Counted from the stretch's first letter, positions 27,001 through 42,000 are shown. The stretch is DNA of 64,000 nucleotides from Owenia fusiformis (GCA_903813345.2 CAIIXF020000011.1:21251754-21315753); one strand, 5' to 3'. The notes: generated by a model from the sequence alone, not told the origin. Numbers and translations: made by a program.

Positions 27001-30000
27001 GTAGGTTCTAATAGTTCACTGAACAAATACAATGGGTGAAATCAAATGGAATTATTTGCTTACTACATTTAATCACTTCATTCTCCATACAATGATTGTT
27101 CTATGTTTGATAGCCTTTCTAAGGTAAGTGCACTTATGCATGGTAAATACCAAATTTAATTTTTCACAATGGATAAATTTTTTTCTTTAAATAAAATGTA
27201 ATAAATACGCATTCGAACAATCCCGTATGTTTTTAAATTAGTATATGTGCTTTAAATTATATATTTTATTTTTTTTGATTAAATAATTCAACTGATCTGC
27301 TCCGGTTACGTTCCCAGCTCCGGTTACGTTCCTAAGTAATATTTTTAAAACTTTTTTTTAATTAAACAAATCAGAGTCGTGTGAATCAGAAATAACAGAA
27401 TTATTCAAAAGTATAAGGACTATTCTGTACTTTTTTCAAAAGTCTATACTTAAATGTTGTGAAAAGTTATAATCGAAAAACCATCTTTCGGAGTAAAGTC
27501 CGTCTGCGCCGATTTCAATAACTTCGTACTTGATCAGAACTGGGTTCCAACAGAATTCCTACAAATTCATGAATGAAATAGTTATTGCATGGAATACTTA
27601 CTTTTGTCAAAATCAAAATAGAACTCTAGTTAAAAAATATATTGTGCTAAATTATTGCCATTTCTTAGTAAAATGTCGTTCTCCGGTACGTTGCCAAAAT
27701 TATTCGATGGTACCCCGTGATCAACATTTCTCTTGTAGGAGGAATGAATGCGCATATAAGTTTCCTTGGCTACATGTTATTTCAGCTAGGGGTTTGACGA
27801 TAGCCTTATGAGTTAAAAAAGAAGCTATGAGTTGAAAATGTAACACACATGCAACAAATATTATGTAAACTAATCATTTTTAAGGCACCACAAATTCATT
27901 TCCACGGATATTAAACAAATCACAAGGGAGATAAAGTATAACGTGACTCCAGTTTGACATCCTTCGGGAATTATCAGACCTTCAAATATTTTGTCTTACA
28001 TTCAAGACAACCATTTAATAGCATTGTATATTTAAATTCAATAGACTTCATTCTGCTATATTTGGTGTTGGTGTCAGCGTAAATCATAGAGGGGTCACCT
28101 GGGATGCACTATAACTGCCCTGTATTCAAGCCAGTATTTTATGAGATCATTGAATAACACTTATTCAATGATGTTTGGCATTCAAGTGTATTTGGTGTTT
28201 AAATGTTTTATCAATGGAAAATGATGTTTTGGATGTCATAGCTTGTGATACGATGATGTAAGGCTGTAATAGATTGCGAGAAAATTCACTGTCATTGAAT
28301 AATATGCTGTTTATCATGAAGCCAAATTGTATTTTTTCAATAGATTATGTTTAGGTTAATTCATGCAGCTTGGAATGAATTATACAAGTCTTTAACTGTA
28401 CAGTATTCCCTCATATTTTCTCTCACATCTTTAACATACAATTTTCTGTTCAATGAAGGAGAAAATCTCTTGCTGTTCAAGGCACAGTACATTGTGCAAC
28501 ATCTTTCAAGGGAATATAGGGTTGCTATTATAATGTGATAAATTTTCACGATGGACGTTAAACATTGGTTTAAACTGATCAGAAATAAGCGCCTACTTTC
28601 TCGGAATGCTGATGTCAACAATTTATGGGTAATGTTGTCTCCCTTGAATAGTAATTGGCTAAAAATTCTTATTTGGCCTAATCCTTTACTCATTCGTGTT
28701 TCATTCTCAGGGAGAATTACCCTTTGCAAAAGGGATTGAATTCAGCATATACTCTTAACATAACTGATAAGACACTGCAGTAAATGCAAAATCCGACCAT
28801 TGCCATATCTCAAAAATCTTAATTTTGGGGGCATTCTCATACCAGATCCTAAAATTTGGGTCCATTGCCATACCAAATGTCAAAAAAGGTACCCCATGTG
28901 AGCCGAGGATCTCCATCAAGGTTTATGCATTGAACACTCCGGGATGCAGTCTAACACTCAAGTCCAAGAAATGCCTCTCAACTCGAGTTGAGATGATTTT
29001 CCTTTCATATGCTTGGACCAATCCCTTTGAACTTCGATTTATTTTTCTGGAACTGTTCACTGGATTATAAGGAAGGACAAAATAGATCATTACAACCAAA
29101 AATGCCTAACTACAAAATTTAGCCATATTTTTCCAGGGCTGTTTATCTGCAAAGCAGGATAAAATAGACCAACACAGCCTTATGATATCTCACATATATC
29201 TAACTAATATACAACAGTTCAGATGGATTAAATGATTCAATTCAATTAAGCATAAACAACTCTATTGATCAGTTTGTCTTCTCTATTGTATATTTTGTGT
29301 AAACATATAGAGGTACACTTTGTGTTGACACTCAGGGGTGGCATTGATTCTATGAACAAAGGATATTCTACTATCTAGCTAAGTATATTTCCTCATGATA
29401 TACAATTGATGATGTCATTCGTTGTATGTAGCAATCTTTCCAAGCAAAAATAGGATTAACATATTATATATAAAAATCTACTGAGTAATTTTGAAAGGTT
29501 ACAACCAATGACATCATCAATCTAGCCAATAGGGGTCCCCTGATTGGTCCGAATACCATTGGTCCTAATCCTAATCGTTTGAATCTCAATGGTGTACCAA
29601 TGATGAACCAAAAAATTAACTTAGGAAGAACTTACCACTGATGGATGAAGCAACATTTCATTTATTGATTGTTTGGTTTGTGTATCTAATAATCAGAGAG
29701 ACAAATAAATGTATTTCCTTTGATGTATAGAATGCGGTGTTTGTTTGATGTTATGAATCTATAACCCCAACTCTGTGATATATTGAAATGTAGCACCTCA
29801 TGTGATAGAAGGAACACCTTGCTTGTTCACAGTCCCCAGGGTCCCCCCCCCTGTCAAAGAATTCTGTGGAAAAGGGAGATAGAGACGAAGAAATGGGGGA
29901 GGGGGGGGCTTGTATATTACAGACATGAATTGGGCTGTGATCCAATAGTTACATATCTTCTAATTTAATTGTAGAAATATAATATATTGAATTTAGACTT

Positions 30001-33000
30001 TAAAATTTGTTACCTAGACATGCTTTAAATGAAATAATCTGTAATGGAAAGATGATAATTGATTTATGGTTTAAGAATTAAGGACTTAAGAAACAATAAT
30101 GTTTGTTGAAGCATGCGTAAAGGGTAGACGCTATAGGTAGATAGGTTATTGGAAGAATGTTATAATTGATTAGAACTTAAAAGAAAAAATGCCTAGGAGG
30201 ATTGAAATAAATTGTTGTTATTTTAAAGAGCCTCTATGCCATAGGATAGCACAATCAAGACCCCTCTGGACCTTCTTGCATATTGAGTTTCACCACATAT
30301 TCACCCATCTACTTACCAAAGAAGAAGTCCCAAATCCCCCTCTTTCAATGTTAATTTTGCAATTGTGCTGGCCGATCTAATTATTTTTGAAAAAATTAAT
30401 TCAATCTGAAGTTTGAATATACCGGGAAGGTCCTCCTGTTATCTGATTGGTCGTTGAATTTGTTTATCATAAACCTGATTGGCTGCCTGGTTCAAGGCGC
30501 TTGTGTGACTCAATGGGGATTCCCCTCGCTAGCCAGGGAATACATTATGTTTAATTCTGGAATTTGGTTGTTCTGTTGATTATTTCAATATTTCGGCAAT
30601 AATATACCCAAAAATGATTCTAAAGATATATCCATGTTATGTGAGATATTATATGAGCAATAACAATAGGACATCATTGATTGTCTGGGGGAGAAACCTA
30701 TGGTATAATGTATCTGTAATCAGAGTTGGTGAGTTAAGGTACGTTCACACCAACGGCGAATGCCACGCTTTAAATCGGCGAGCAAAGCGCCGTCATTTTT
30801 GTCATTTTTCTTCATACCAACGGCGCTTTGATGGCGCTTTAAAGCGGCTTGTAAAGCGGCACCAAAGCGTAACAAAGTTTGATTAAAGCGTCGGGGTCGT
30901 AATAGGTCGTAGAAAAGCTCAGAGTAAAACGGGATATTCGGCAAGAGCGCCAAAAAATTTTAAACTCTTAAAAATTTTTTGGCGCTCTGTTACGAATCGA
31001 TTAAGCGCCGAGAGCGTATCAAAGCTTAACAAACCGTAACAAAGCTCAGAAAAACTTGATCCAAAGCGTAGGAAAGCTTAACATAGCTCTAAAAGGTTCC
31101 TCACGCTTTGATCCCGCTTTGATCAGGCTTTGTTACGCTTGAAATCACGCTTTGAAAAGCTTTGATAAGCATTATTACGCTTTGATGCGATTATGACGCT
31201 TTAAATCAGGCTCTGATACGATTGCAAAACTCTGTTGTGCATTGTTACGCTCTGTTAAGCTCTGTCACGCATTGGAAAATGTCAAGATCGCCGATTCTAT
31301 GCCGCTTTTGATCCAATGACTATATAAAGATGCAGTAGATCCATAAAACCATTGCATCTTTGACTCGAGAACACGATGGCAGAACAACGAGATCCAGAAA
31401 TTCCAGATGGACCAGAGCATGACCTATCTGAAGAAGACATGACGTTTGTCGCACGGCGTGATATAGCGTGTGAAAACTTTCAAGCGTAACAAAGCCTAGC
31501 AAAGCGTTTCAATCCTTGATTAAAGCGTCTCAATTCGTTGGAAAGCTTGAGAGTCCCTCAGGAAAGTGTAACAAAGAGTGTCAGATATTGATGAAAGCGT
31601 CTGACCTCGTGTCAGATCTTCATGCCAGATCGTAGCAAATCTTGAGACATCTTAACGAAGCGTGTCAAGTGGTAACAGACCCTGAATAGACTGGGGTCCC
31701 CGCTTTGAACCAAGCTGTGTTAAGGTTTCCTACGCTTTGAGTCAAGCTTTGTTGAGCTTTGTTACGGTTTGTTAAGCTTTGATACGCTCTCGGCGCTTCA
31801 ATCAATTCGTAACAGAGCGCCCAAAATTTTTAAACAGTTTAACATTTTTTGGCGCTCTTGCCGAATATCCCGCTTTACTCCGAACTTTTCTACGACCTAT
31901 TACGATCCCGACGCTTTAATCAAGCTTTGTTACGCTTTGGTGCCGCTTTACAATCCGCTTTAAAGCGCCATCAAAGCGCCGTTGGTGCAAACGCTTAAAC
32001 AGTTTAAATTTTTTAGCGCTCTTGCCGAATATCCCGCTTTACTCCCGAGCTTTTCTACGACCTATTACGACCCCGACGCTTTAATTAAGCTTTGTTACGC
32101 TTTGGTGCCGCTTTACAAGCCGCTTTAAAGCGCCATCAAAGCGCCGTTGGTGTGAACGTACCATTAGTGACTAGTCGTTTGGTGTTGCTAAATATTTTTC
32201 AACTAAAACTGTTAAAATGTCCCAAAAAAGTCCTAAAGTAATATTATGCCTTGTTTAGCCTCTTACCTCACCCAAGTAATGTAAAAATAAAATCCAAAGC
32301 AATGTTATACCTCATTTATTAAGCCTCTTGCCTCACCTAAGTAAAGTAAGGGTCATATATAGCCACAGTTTAGAATTTAGTACCCTTTGCATTTGTTTGA
32401 CTTTGCTTCTTAATCTCTGATCTCACAGAGCCAAACAGGGTTCGTCGTTGAAGTATGGATGATTTTCTAAATACATGTATGGTCATTTCCTCTAACATAA
32501 TTTCATAGTTAATGAGCATGCATTTAGGGTGTGTTCCTTCCAGCTCGCTGATTGGTTGTGCACAGGTCAGCACAGAAGTTTGAAATGATTTATGACCTGG
32601 GGTGTCAAAGGCACCACTCGTAGGGGTGAGGCTCCTAAACTTTGATTTAGTCTATACTAGGCAGAGGGTAGTTTGTTACTAGACTCTGTGCGCAGGGTAC
32701 GAAATTAGTGATTTTATTCAATGAAACATGAGTAACTTGATAATTATAAATGATTGATATTTGAATTTACAGTTAGTCCATTTTGTGACTATTTTGTGTT
32801 CTCAAACTTTTTTTGGATGGTCTTCAGTGGTTGGTGTTTGGCATTCAGCATCTATAACAAATAAAGGGTGTGGCAATTGCATGTAAATGCCTTATTCCTG
32901 AGTTTCATCAACCTTAAACCGGAATTCAGCCAAGACTTAAGATGGACTCCACTGTCAGTTTGTCAGTTTCTATAATGTTATAATTCACGCAGGACAAATG

Positions 33001-36000
33001 GGAGGTATAATATCTAAAGACATCATCAAGACTTTAATACAATGAGATTCTATTAATTGACATATATTGTCTGATTTCTCCTATTATTGGTCATATCGTC
33101 AACCTGCTAGAAGGCCAGTTGTATTGATTCATGCAGAATCTTTCAGTCCTTCAATTCTTAACTGACCTTGGAATTATAAAGTCATTCTGGGAATACCAGG
33201 TCATTAAGATTTTTGATCAATATGGCTTAACAGATTTCACTGATAAAGAATGTACACAAATCCATGGTACTAAGGCCAAGATTAAAAGTTTTCAAAAGAA
33301 ACTTATCGATAAACATCAAATTGATTGGCATACAACTTATGGAATGACAATAAAAACAAAGAAAATGGTAATAAACTTAGAAGTTATAGACTCCATAAAT
33401 CTCGTTTTCATATCGAGGAATATGTTGAGATGTATTTACCTCGGATTTACAGACAAGCATTGGTGTGGTGTATTACCTCTGAGGGTAGAAACTGGAAGAT
33501 ATAATCCTAAATTAATCCTTCGTGACAGAATTTGTTTAATGTGTGATACGCAGGAAGTTGAAAATGAAATACACTTTCTAATAGATTGTCCATTGTATAA
33601 TGATTTAAGATATGATGTTTTCACTTATATGTATTATGTGTGAGTGCAATGTTTACATGCTAGCAAAGTTAGTATATTATATGTTTAAAAGACGTAAATT
33701 ATATTTATTGTAAATTTTATTCAGTGTATCATAAGTCGGCAACGGCTGGACATGTACCACGGGCGGATCCAGGATTTTGTGTTAGGGGGGGGGCGTGTGA
33801 TAATAACTGTGACCGAATAGTCAAATTTTGTAAAAAGCGATAAAGGAAAAAGACAAATTTTCCGACTTTTTAGGGGGGGAGGGGCGTGCACCCCCCACGC
33901 CCCCGTCTAGATCCGCTGGTGTGTACATATTACTATTTTACCTCTACATGTGTATGTATATTTTAATTGTTTTTTAGTGTAAATTGTATACGTGTGACAC
34001 TTAAATAAACTATTTTCAACTAAAACTAAACTATTGACTGACATGATCCTACATATAAGATATTTGTCTGGTAGGGTTATGCCAAAAGTGAAATATGTAG
34101 CAAATCAAAAGGTTTTCATTTACTTATTTATTTATTTGCTCAACAGCTTAGATCAGCTTTGAAGCTCAGTTGTACAGCATTCTACAGTAATTGAAGGGCT
34201 CTTAGTTCAATTCCCACTGGAATGGACTGGTCTAGTACAATTATCTCTTATCAAAGTCTCTAAAGGTGAGAGTCTCTGAAATCTCACCAAATGGTCATGC
34301 AACCTTTTAAAACCAATGAATGGTGAATATTAAATGACTATTTTTATGAAAAATGTAAACCCAAAATTTAAGATCACCTCAGAATAACTTTTTTCTTGAT
34401 TTGAAATTAAACATACGGTTTTTGGATTTTGTACTCATCTTAGACTATAACATTTGCTGTTATCACTTAAATTGTGTGACAATGTTTTATGATAAAATGT
34501 AATTTACTATTATAAGTAGGTGTAAGATTGCCTCTCAAATCAGTTTCAACAATAGACTGGCCGCATTTTCTACCACAATGTCACCTTGTGCTGCTATGGA
34601 GATAAATCTCGCTTGCTTAATGGTCTATAAAGATTAATGTCTTAAAAGCTTCAATCTGACAAAATACATGGCTTTGTAGTAATAAGTAGCGTAATTAGAG
34701 TCTTTGATAAATCTTTATGGTCTGAGTAAGGTGATTCCATATGACAGCCTATGAGGGCTTTCTCTCCTTGAGCGAAGATCCGACACAGAAATCTTATGAT
34801 GGATCGCTGGCAGAATTGTACAAATAGCCACAAAACACTTTAACGACCCTTTAATATAACAAAAATAGTTCAAATTGCTGAAATAACTCAAAAAGTCAAA
34901 TATCTGTAATAGAGAAGGATGATTTAAGAGACGTTTAACAAATATTTATTTTGAATGATTTTGTGCATTGTCAAAATGTCTCTTATTATTAGTTTCTATG
35001 AGTATTATACAAAATCACAAAACCATGGGATGTTTTATTCTTGATGAAATTATTTTTGTGCATCTTTTTGAAGAACGTATAAAAAGAAGACCATTACGCC
35101 GACATTAGAAATAGCTGTAGATATGCACTTTAATGCTCACAAAATTAAGACACAATATTGCCAAACACAATATCTTGTATCAAAATCCATAAGTATGTCA
35201 AGTGGTCATCCTCCATTCGTGAAATTGCCATTGAACTAAGTTTCTTGTTACATATTTTATAATTATTTACTATATATTATTTTTATATATTATTAACTAT
35301 TTTGTAACACAAGTTTGATGAAAACATGAAAAAGCAACAGTATTTTTAATAGAGAACATTTGATATAAAACTAATTTACTATTGGGTAACCAAATGAGAC
35401 CTGGGACCATGGGCCATTAGCCAATTACGGTCATTTTCCAGTCGAAATCTGGATGAATTGAATGTAATTTAACAGTCGTTGAAAGTGACCGATGGGGTCC
35501 ACATAAAAACGTCAAAATAAAGCAATCGTTGATTGCTCAAAGTTGCTAATTTCGGCCCACAAAAGTCATTAACCTTTCAATACTAATAAGCATAAGGAGA
35601 GACTTTATACAAATGAAATTGAATAGGAATTGAACGAACAGGTCCTTAGGGAACTAAAACAGACTGATCAATCCATAGTTTATTTCGCAAAAGACAAATA
35701 GGCTGAATTTGTAATTATGACAGTTGAGTTTTGTTTTTGCAAATGAAGTACTGTCTGGTGATATGTAATAACATTATATTGTATTATTATTTCACTTGTG
35801 ACTTTCTGAATTTGAACAATCATTTGTTTGTTTGTTTGTTTGTTCATTTGTTTGTTTGTTCCCTCTCAATCATCCACTCACCCAATCTCAAGGAGATTCA
35901 ACTAATGACAAACCAATCAAACAAGTCCATTTTTAAATATCAAGAAACTTATTATTTCACATGTTCATAATCATAGTACATCACAATCTAGTTAAGTTCT

Positions 36001-39000
36001 GAATCAGCTAAATATAAATACATGTGTCTGTCATCTGTGTACAATTTGGACTCTTGATTGTGTGCCAGTTTGTCGTATTTTTAGATTTTTTCTCTGAATA
36101 TTTTTTTTATCTAAAACATGACTGTAATCTTGATGTATTGTACTTCAGTGTCATCTAATTTATGTAATGTTACTTGTGCCATATCATCGCTATTCCTTAT
36201 TCTGTGTTTGTATTGCTATTCCTTATTCTGTGTTTGTATTGCTATTCCTTATTCTGTGTTTGTATTGCTATTCCTTATTCTGTGTTTGTACTTTATCACC
36301 AAATGTTATTAAAACTGAGAGAGATTGAAAGAAATAAAACATCCTTGACCCATTCAAAACATAACACCATGGTAATATTTTGTTGCATGTGTCATAGACA
36401 TAACTTGTAAATTGTACATTATGTAAATCAACTTGTGTTCACCATTGATTTATGAATATTAATTATCCTGGCTGTTTCTTAATTCTTTATCTTATGTCTA
36501 ATTGCAAAAGTTCAATACATAAGGAAAATGGCAATGTTTGACCATTGATTTGTTTCGAAGGGAGGCTACTAAAATGTCTTAGTGTAGCATCAAATGACAT
36601 GATAGTCATAAAGTGTTCTGGGAGATTCTATTTCATTGTGACTTGAGCAATTTCTATGAAAAATTGCCTATCTTAATTGTTTGGTTATTCTGTGATTGTA
36701 TGGAGAGTAAAGGATAGTAGAGTGACATCCACAGATCCAGGGGCCTGTTTCTAGAAAATAAAACCAATGACACCCATATACTGCTTAAGTGACACATATA
36801 CAAGTAAAATGACATCCGGGGACCTGTTTCTAGAAAATAAAACCAATGACACCCATGCACTGCTTAAGTGACACATTTATATCCAAAGAACATGTGTACG
36901 TTTTATAGATTTTATTACATAAAATATAAAATATTACAATTTAACCTTTTTGGCATGGGGAGACGGCTATCTATCGATCAGAGCTTGCGTAATTGTATAC
37001 CAAAGAAACGATTACGTAATCATGAGATAATGTTACGTAATGACAGCGCAAAATCATGATTATGCAACCTTATATAATCATTAATCTTTGGGATAAGAGA
37101 GAGACCATAGAGGACCGAGTGCTGAGATAGATAGCCGCCTCCGAAATCTGGGCCACCCGATACCCTCTATTAAGGGGGCGAAGGGGTGGGGGCGGGTAAG
37201 CGTCCGACTTCCTCAAGATGCAAAGCTAAAACTGTGTAAACCAAACTACTACAGAACAGTTGGTATAGCATTAAGATAAGTTATTGTCCCGGCCTAATTG
37301 GATCTGTCAACAGACTTTTAATTGGGCTGGTAGGACAGACACCGTTCTCTGTGATATAAACCAGATTTAACAAATACTTGTTAAATCACAATTTATATCC
37401 AAAGAACATGTGTACGTTTTATAGATTTTATTACATAAAATATAACATATTACATTTTAACCTTTTTGGCATGGGGAGACGGCTATCTATCGATCAGAGC
37501 TTGCGTAATTGTATACCAAAGAAACGATTACGTAATCATGAGATAATGTTACGTAATGACAGCGCAAAATCATGATTATGCAACCTTATATAATCATTAA
37601 TCTTTGGGATAAGAGCCCAAAAACAAGTATACTCGTGGACGGAGTTTAAATAAAAAGCTCTGTGAACGATAGGATACGCCGTATATATGAGTAAGATGAC
37701 ATCCAGGGGCCTGGTTTTGCGGAAGTGACACTCAGGGACCTGTTTCTAGAAGATAAAACAATTCACTCCCATGTATTCCGAAAGTGACACTCAGGGACCT
37801 ATTTCACGAAAATAAAGCCAATCTCACCCATATACTGCACAAGTGAAATCAAGGGGCCTGTTTCTACAAAATAAAGATGAAACCAATCACAACCATATAC
37901 TCCTAAAGTGATATCTAATCAATTGTTAGAATATAAATGACACCTATATACTGTAAAAGCATCCAAGGGACTGTTTAAAGAAAAGATGGCCCATTGAAAG
38001 TGAAATGATCAAGAAAATTACATGAATTACTGTACATGAGTTGTACAGGCATGCATTTTAGAAGCAGGCCAAAGTATTTATTTAATCCAAAAATCAATCT
38101 TTATTTATTTACAAACATCAAGTGATCATTCTTGGTGTTATATTACAGAATTTCATGTTTTCTCTTTGTTTACTTTAATATTGAATGATTACAAATTGAA
38201 GCTGATTTATAGATTAGGTCTTCTTTGAATTTTAATCCATATTCATGTTAAACATTATTATTTACATTTCCTTTGTTACATTTCCTCCTCGAACTTGTAG
38301 TATTGAAGTTAATGATTTTACCAGTTTTTGATTCAGAAATTTTTCAACAAAATAACAGGGTATCACTTTGTGATAGACACCAGTTCTTGTCAGTTATTGA
38401 CTATAGGCCTACTACTCAAAAAAGTGAAGGGGCACTTTTTCCTTTGTGTAAAAGTGAAAGTGGTCCTTAACTTTTTTGAGCGGTATAGTATATCATAAGA
38501 GGGGTTTATTAAAACATATGTATTGTAATAATAAATCTTATTTGGAAATAAAACTTAACATATAAGTAGTTGTATTATCAGGCTTAGATATCATAAAAGC
38601 ATACCTTTAAAAATTGTGCAAAGTGGGAGGCTTGACAAAGTGAGAAAGGAGGTATACATGTATTTGAAAGTGGTTTATACATGTATACACATTATAAATT
38701 GAACACTATCTAAGATGCCATCTCATATGAATCACCCCAAGTCTACTTTCTGAATGTGCTACATGTATATTTATTTTGGTTGGTGTTGTATGGCAAGCCA
38801 AATTTTGAAAATATCCAATTTTGATTTTAGTGACCAAAATAAGCCTGAAAACAATAGACAGCATGGAGTTTTCCATCTGGGAAAATTACATGGGATATGT
38901 CATTTTCAACTTCATCACATTGCTATATACAGGGTATCTCAAAAACGTATCCAAAAGTATATCAATGACACAGATAAACCAATCAAGATTTTTTAGATAT

Positions 39001-42000
39001 TTTTTACACAGTTTTTAGTTCAGTCTTGCCTTTTTGATGTGTATCAAATGTGATGAACAATGTGGCTGTATGGATGCAGGCTGTCATCGAAACACAAGGA
39101 GGTAACATTGATTATGTGGTGTGAAAAGGTTTAACGCATCAAAAAGGCAAAAACAAGATCTTCTTGTTTAAAATGAGGAAAACAAAAACTGAGGAGATGT
39201 GCTACTAATCCATCATCAATCGATATAATCCAAATGACATTTTTATAATTTTTTGTGCCTAAATAGAAAATAACATATTGTTCTAGTGTAAATCAAGGAA
39301 TACCTGATCTAACAATACTCCAAGTCCAAAATAAAACTTTCCAAAATTGTTTGTGATACACTCCTTGGTCTTTTGGTGGGTCATCTCATAATTGAAGAAA
39401 TACAAATTGAGTTTATAACATTGGAGATGAACCCTAGTGTTTACAATGAGTTAACATCACACTTGGTGTGTCATTATGTTCATACATTCACTAACAGTTG
39501 TTTGTGGCATCTGTGATTCAAGTTTCAAGTCAAAAAGCAAGTCATTAGCCTCCATATAGGTATGTGTCTGTAAGTAACATTTGACGTAGTTGGGTATCGT
39601 TGGCAGGTCATGTTCAAAATCATCCAGCAAAATCGGTATAAGGACCTGGCTGGGGTGCAGCATGTATTGCCTATGGGCAACAAGGAACTCCTCCTTACAC
39701 CAACCACTCTCCAGAAACCTCGGAGATAGCACCATAATTGTGCGCTGACTTTTCTCAATAGCATCTGCAATGTTATCTGCAATGGTTCTACCAACTACAA
39801 AGTCTCTGTTATGAATACAAAGTTTGTATTTGGGCTCAAGAATGGGTATTAGAACATTCCTTATCCAGCGGACATCTTCAGTGACATACCCAACAAATGC
39901 ATCATATTCTTTCCCTTCAGGGTGCTCCGGATATTTCCTCTTCTTCCGTATAAGTAATATCAGTACATTTTTGAAGCAGTATAGATTCACCAAGATGATT
40001 GTAATTAAGAATGTGACGCTCACTGGAATACCAGCTACAATCCCCCAGTTTACGTTACACAATTCCTCATTAAAGTCATGTTCCATGATTGGTGCAGATC
40101 CACTGGTGCATGTTATGTGTCTTGATTTATGTAAGACACGTCGTTCCGATAAGCTCCAAAGCCATGCTTTAATCCAGAATGTGTCACATGTGCACTCCAA
40201 TGGATTCTGATGTAGAGAGATGTTCTTTAAACCCACAAAGGGAAACACAGAAATCTTGTTTGGCAGGTATCGCAGTTTATTGTTGTTCAAAACAAGTTGC
40301 TCCATACTTGTTAGATTTTCTAAAGCTGAACTGGCAATGTATTTTATTTGGTTGTTTTGGGCATCAAGCGTAGCTAAATCGTTGAAGTACGGCCTGTAAT
40401 GCAATTCTTCAATGTTATTATCACTAACATCAAGGTCAATCTTTTCGTTAATTCCATACTGAACACTGGGAAGTTTTTGGGGAAGATCTGCCAATTGTTT
40501 GTTCTTACATTCAATAGCGAGACGTTTCACATTGGGTTTTCGAATACATGTACAATTCACAGGGCAGTTTTCCGTTATATTGCACACTAGGTCGTCTTCA
40601 TGTACTTCAATTAACCTATGGTCTTGTAGCTGAGGGGGGTACATACATATCAAGGATCTGCTTTCCCAAATTGTGAACTCATATAGTTGACCAGGCAAAG
40701 ACATAACTGATTTGACAATCTTTTGAGTGTCATACATATTACAATCGCATATGATTGGATTCTTTGACAAATCAATGTATAAAAATCCATCAATGGCGAA
40801 CAATGCAAATAAATCACTTAATTTGGTAAGATGGAATGGTTGCACAAGTTCCAGATTTATGTATTTGAATCGGTTATATCTGAGATCCATATAAAACCGA
40901 TATGCCTTTGTGAAATCAAAATGAAAACTGCTGCTTCTGAATGATTCCAGATTATTATGCGAGAAATCAAATTGTTTCTCAATTGGAGTTTTCTGCCGAT
41001 CTTGGCCCAATAGTTGAAACGTATAAGTGTCCATTGTTGTTAAGTTATTGTAGCTTGCATTTAAATACAGTAGGTTATAATTATCCAAAAATGCATTTCT
41101 TTGAATATCAGCCACATTATTTTCACTTAGATCGATGCGAGTAATGTCTTTAAGTTTGGCAAACAGTCCTGTCGGAATAATCCGAAGTTTGTTATTGTTC
41201 AGATTGAGACGCTGCAAAGTGGAACAGTTATCAAAGATGTCACTCTCGAGTGCCGTCAAGTTATTGTGCGACAAATCAATTGAATTCAAATTTTTAAAGT
41301 CACAAATCTGGCGAGGAATACTCTCCAAGTTGTTATTGCTCAGATTGAGACGCTGCAAAGTGGAACAGTTATCAAAGATGTCACTCTCGAGTGCCGTCAA
41401 GTTATTGTGCGACAAATCGATTGAAATCAAATTTTCAAAGTCACAAATCTGGCGAGGAATACCCTCCAAGTTGTTATTGCTCAGATCCAGTTTTTTTATC
41501 AAATGTTTCTTTTTTTTGTTTTCTATTGGTGTTATGATGTCATCACTGTTTCTGTCACTGCAAATTATTTTTACTTCTTCATGATTGTAAGACTGTCTCA
41601 AAACACATTCTGACTGTACTATCTCGACCATGGTCATTATCAACAAAATATACACAAAGAAATCCATGTTGATAAATTGCATTCTGTCTGCCACCTTATT
41701 TCTGAATAGTTGACTCATATGAAAAACAACTTTAAATTAAGAATGTTTACTCAAAATGTATAATCTACAGTATGTAGCCTTTATTTAGAGTTGTACTTTT
41801 TATAGCAAATGTGACACTTGACACCTTTGACACCTGACACCTCTTCCCCAGAATGTGCAATGTTACATGTTTTTAAACTTCCTTATAGAGCTAGAGGTCT
41901 AACACAAAAGATTAAGTTGACCCTTAAGAATGTTTTTGGAAATATTGTGAAGTATCTCATGTTTTTAGCATACCACTTGTTGATTCCAGGAAAACCACTT

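Noticed and set aside
26049-27811. Matching frames in the two inverted arms as a duplicated gene
   Set aside because: They mirror the arm duplication; short, no domain, extends into flanks by chance.
28361-28729. 122-codon minus-strand frame
   Set aside because: No recognisable domain, no splice or promoter support; may be chance or an old repeat.
34157-34222. Functional tRNA gene
   Set aside because: Stems imperfect and no credible anticodon arm; called tRNA-like only.
36871-37680. Hammerhead ribozyme in the R-M-R element
   Set aside because: No CTGATGA plus GAAA core on either strand.
39824-40210. 128-codon plus-strand frame and other plus frames at 40.2-41.6 kb
   Set aside because: Antisense shadows of the Toll-like receptor.
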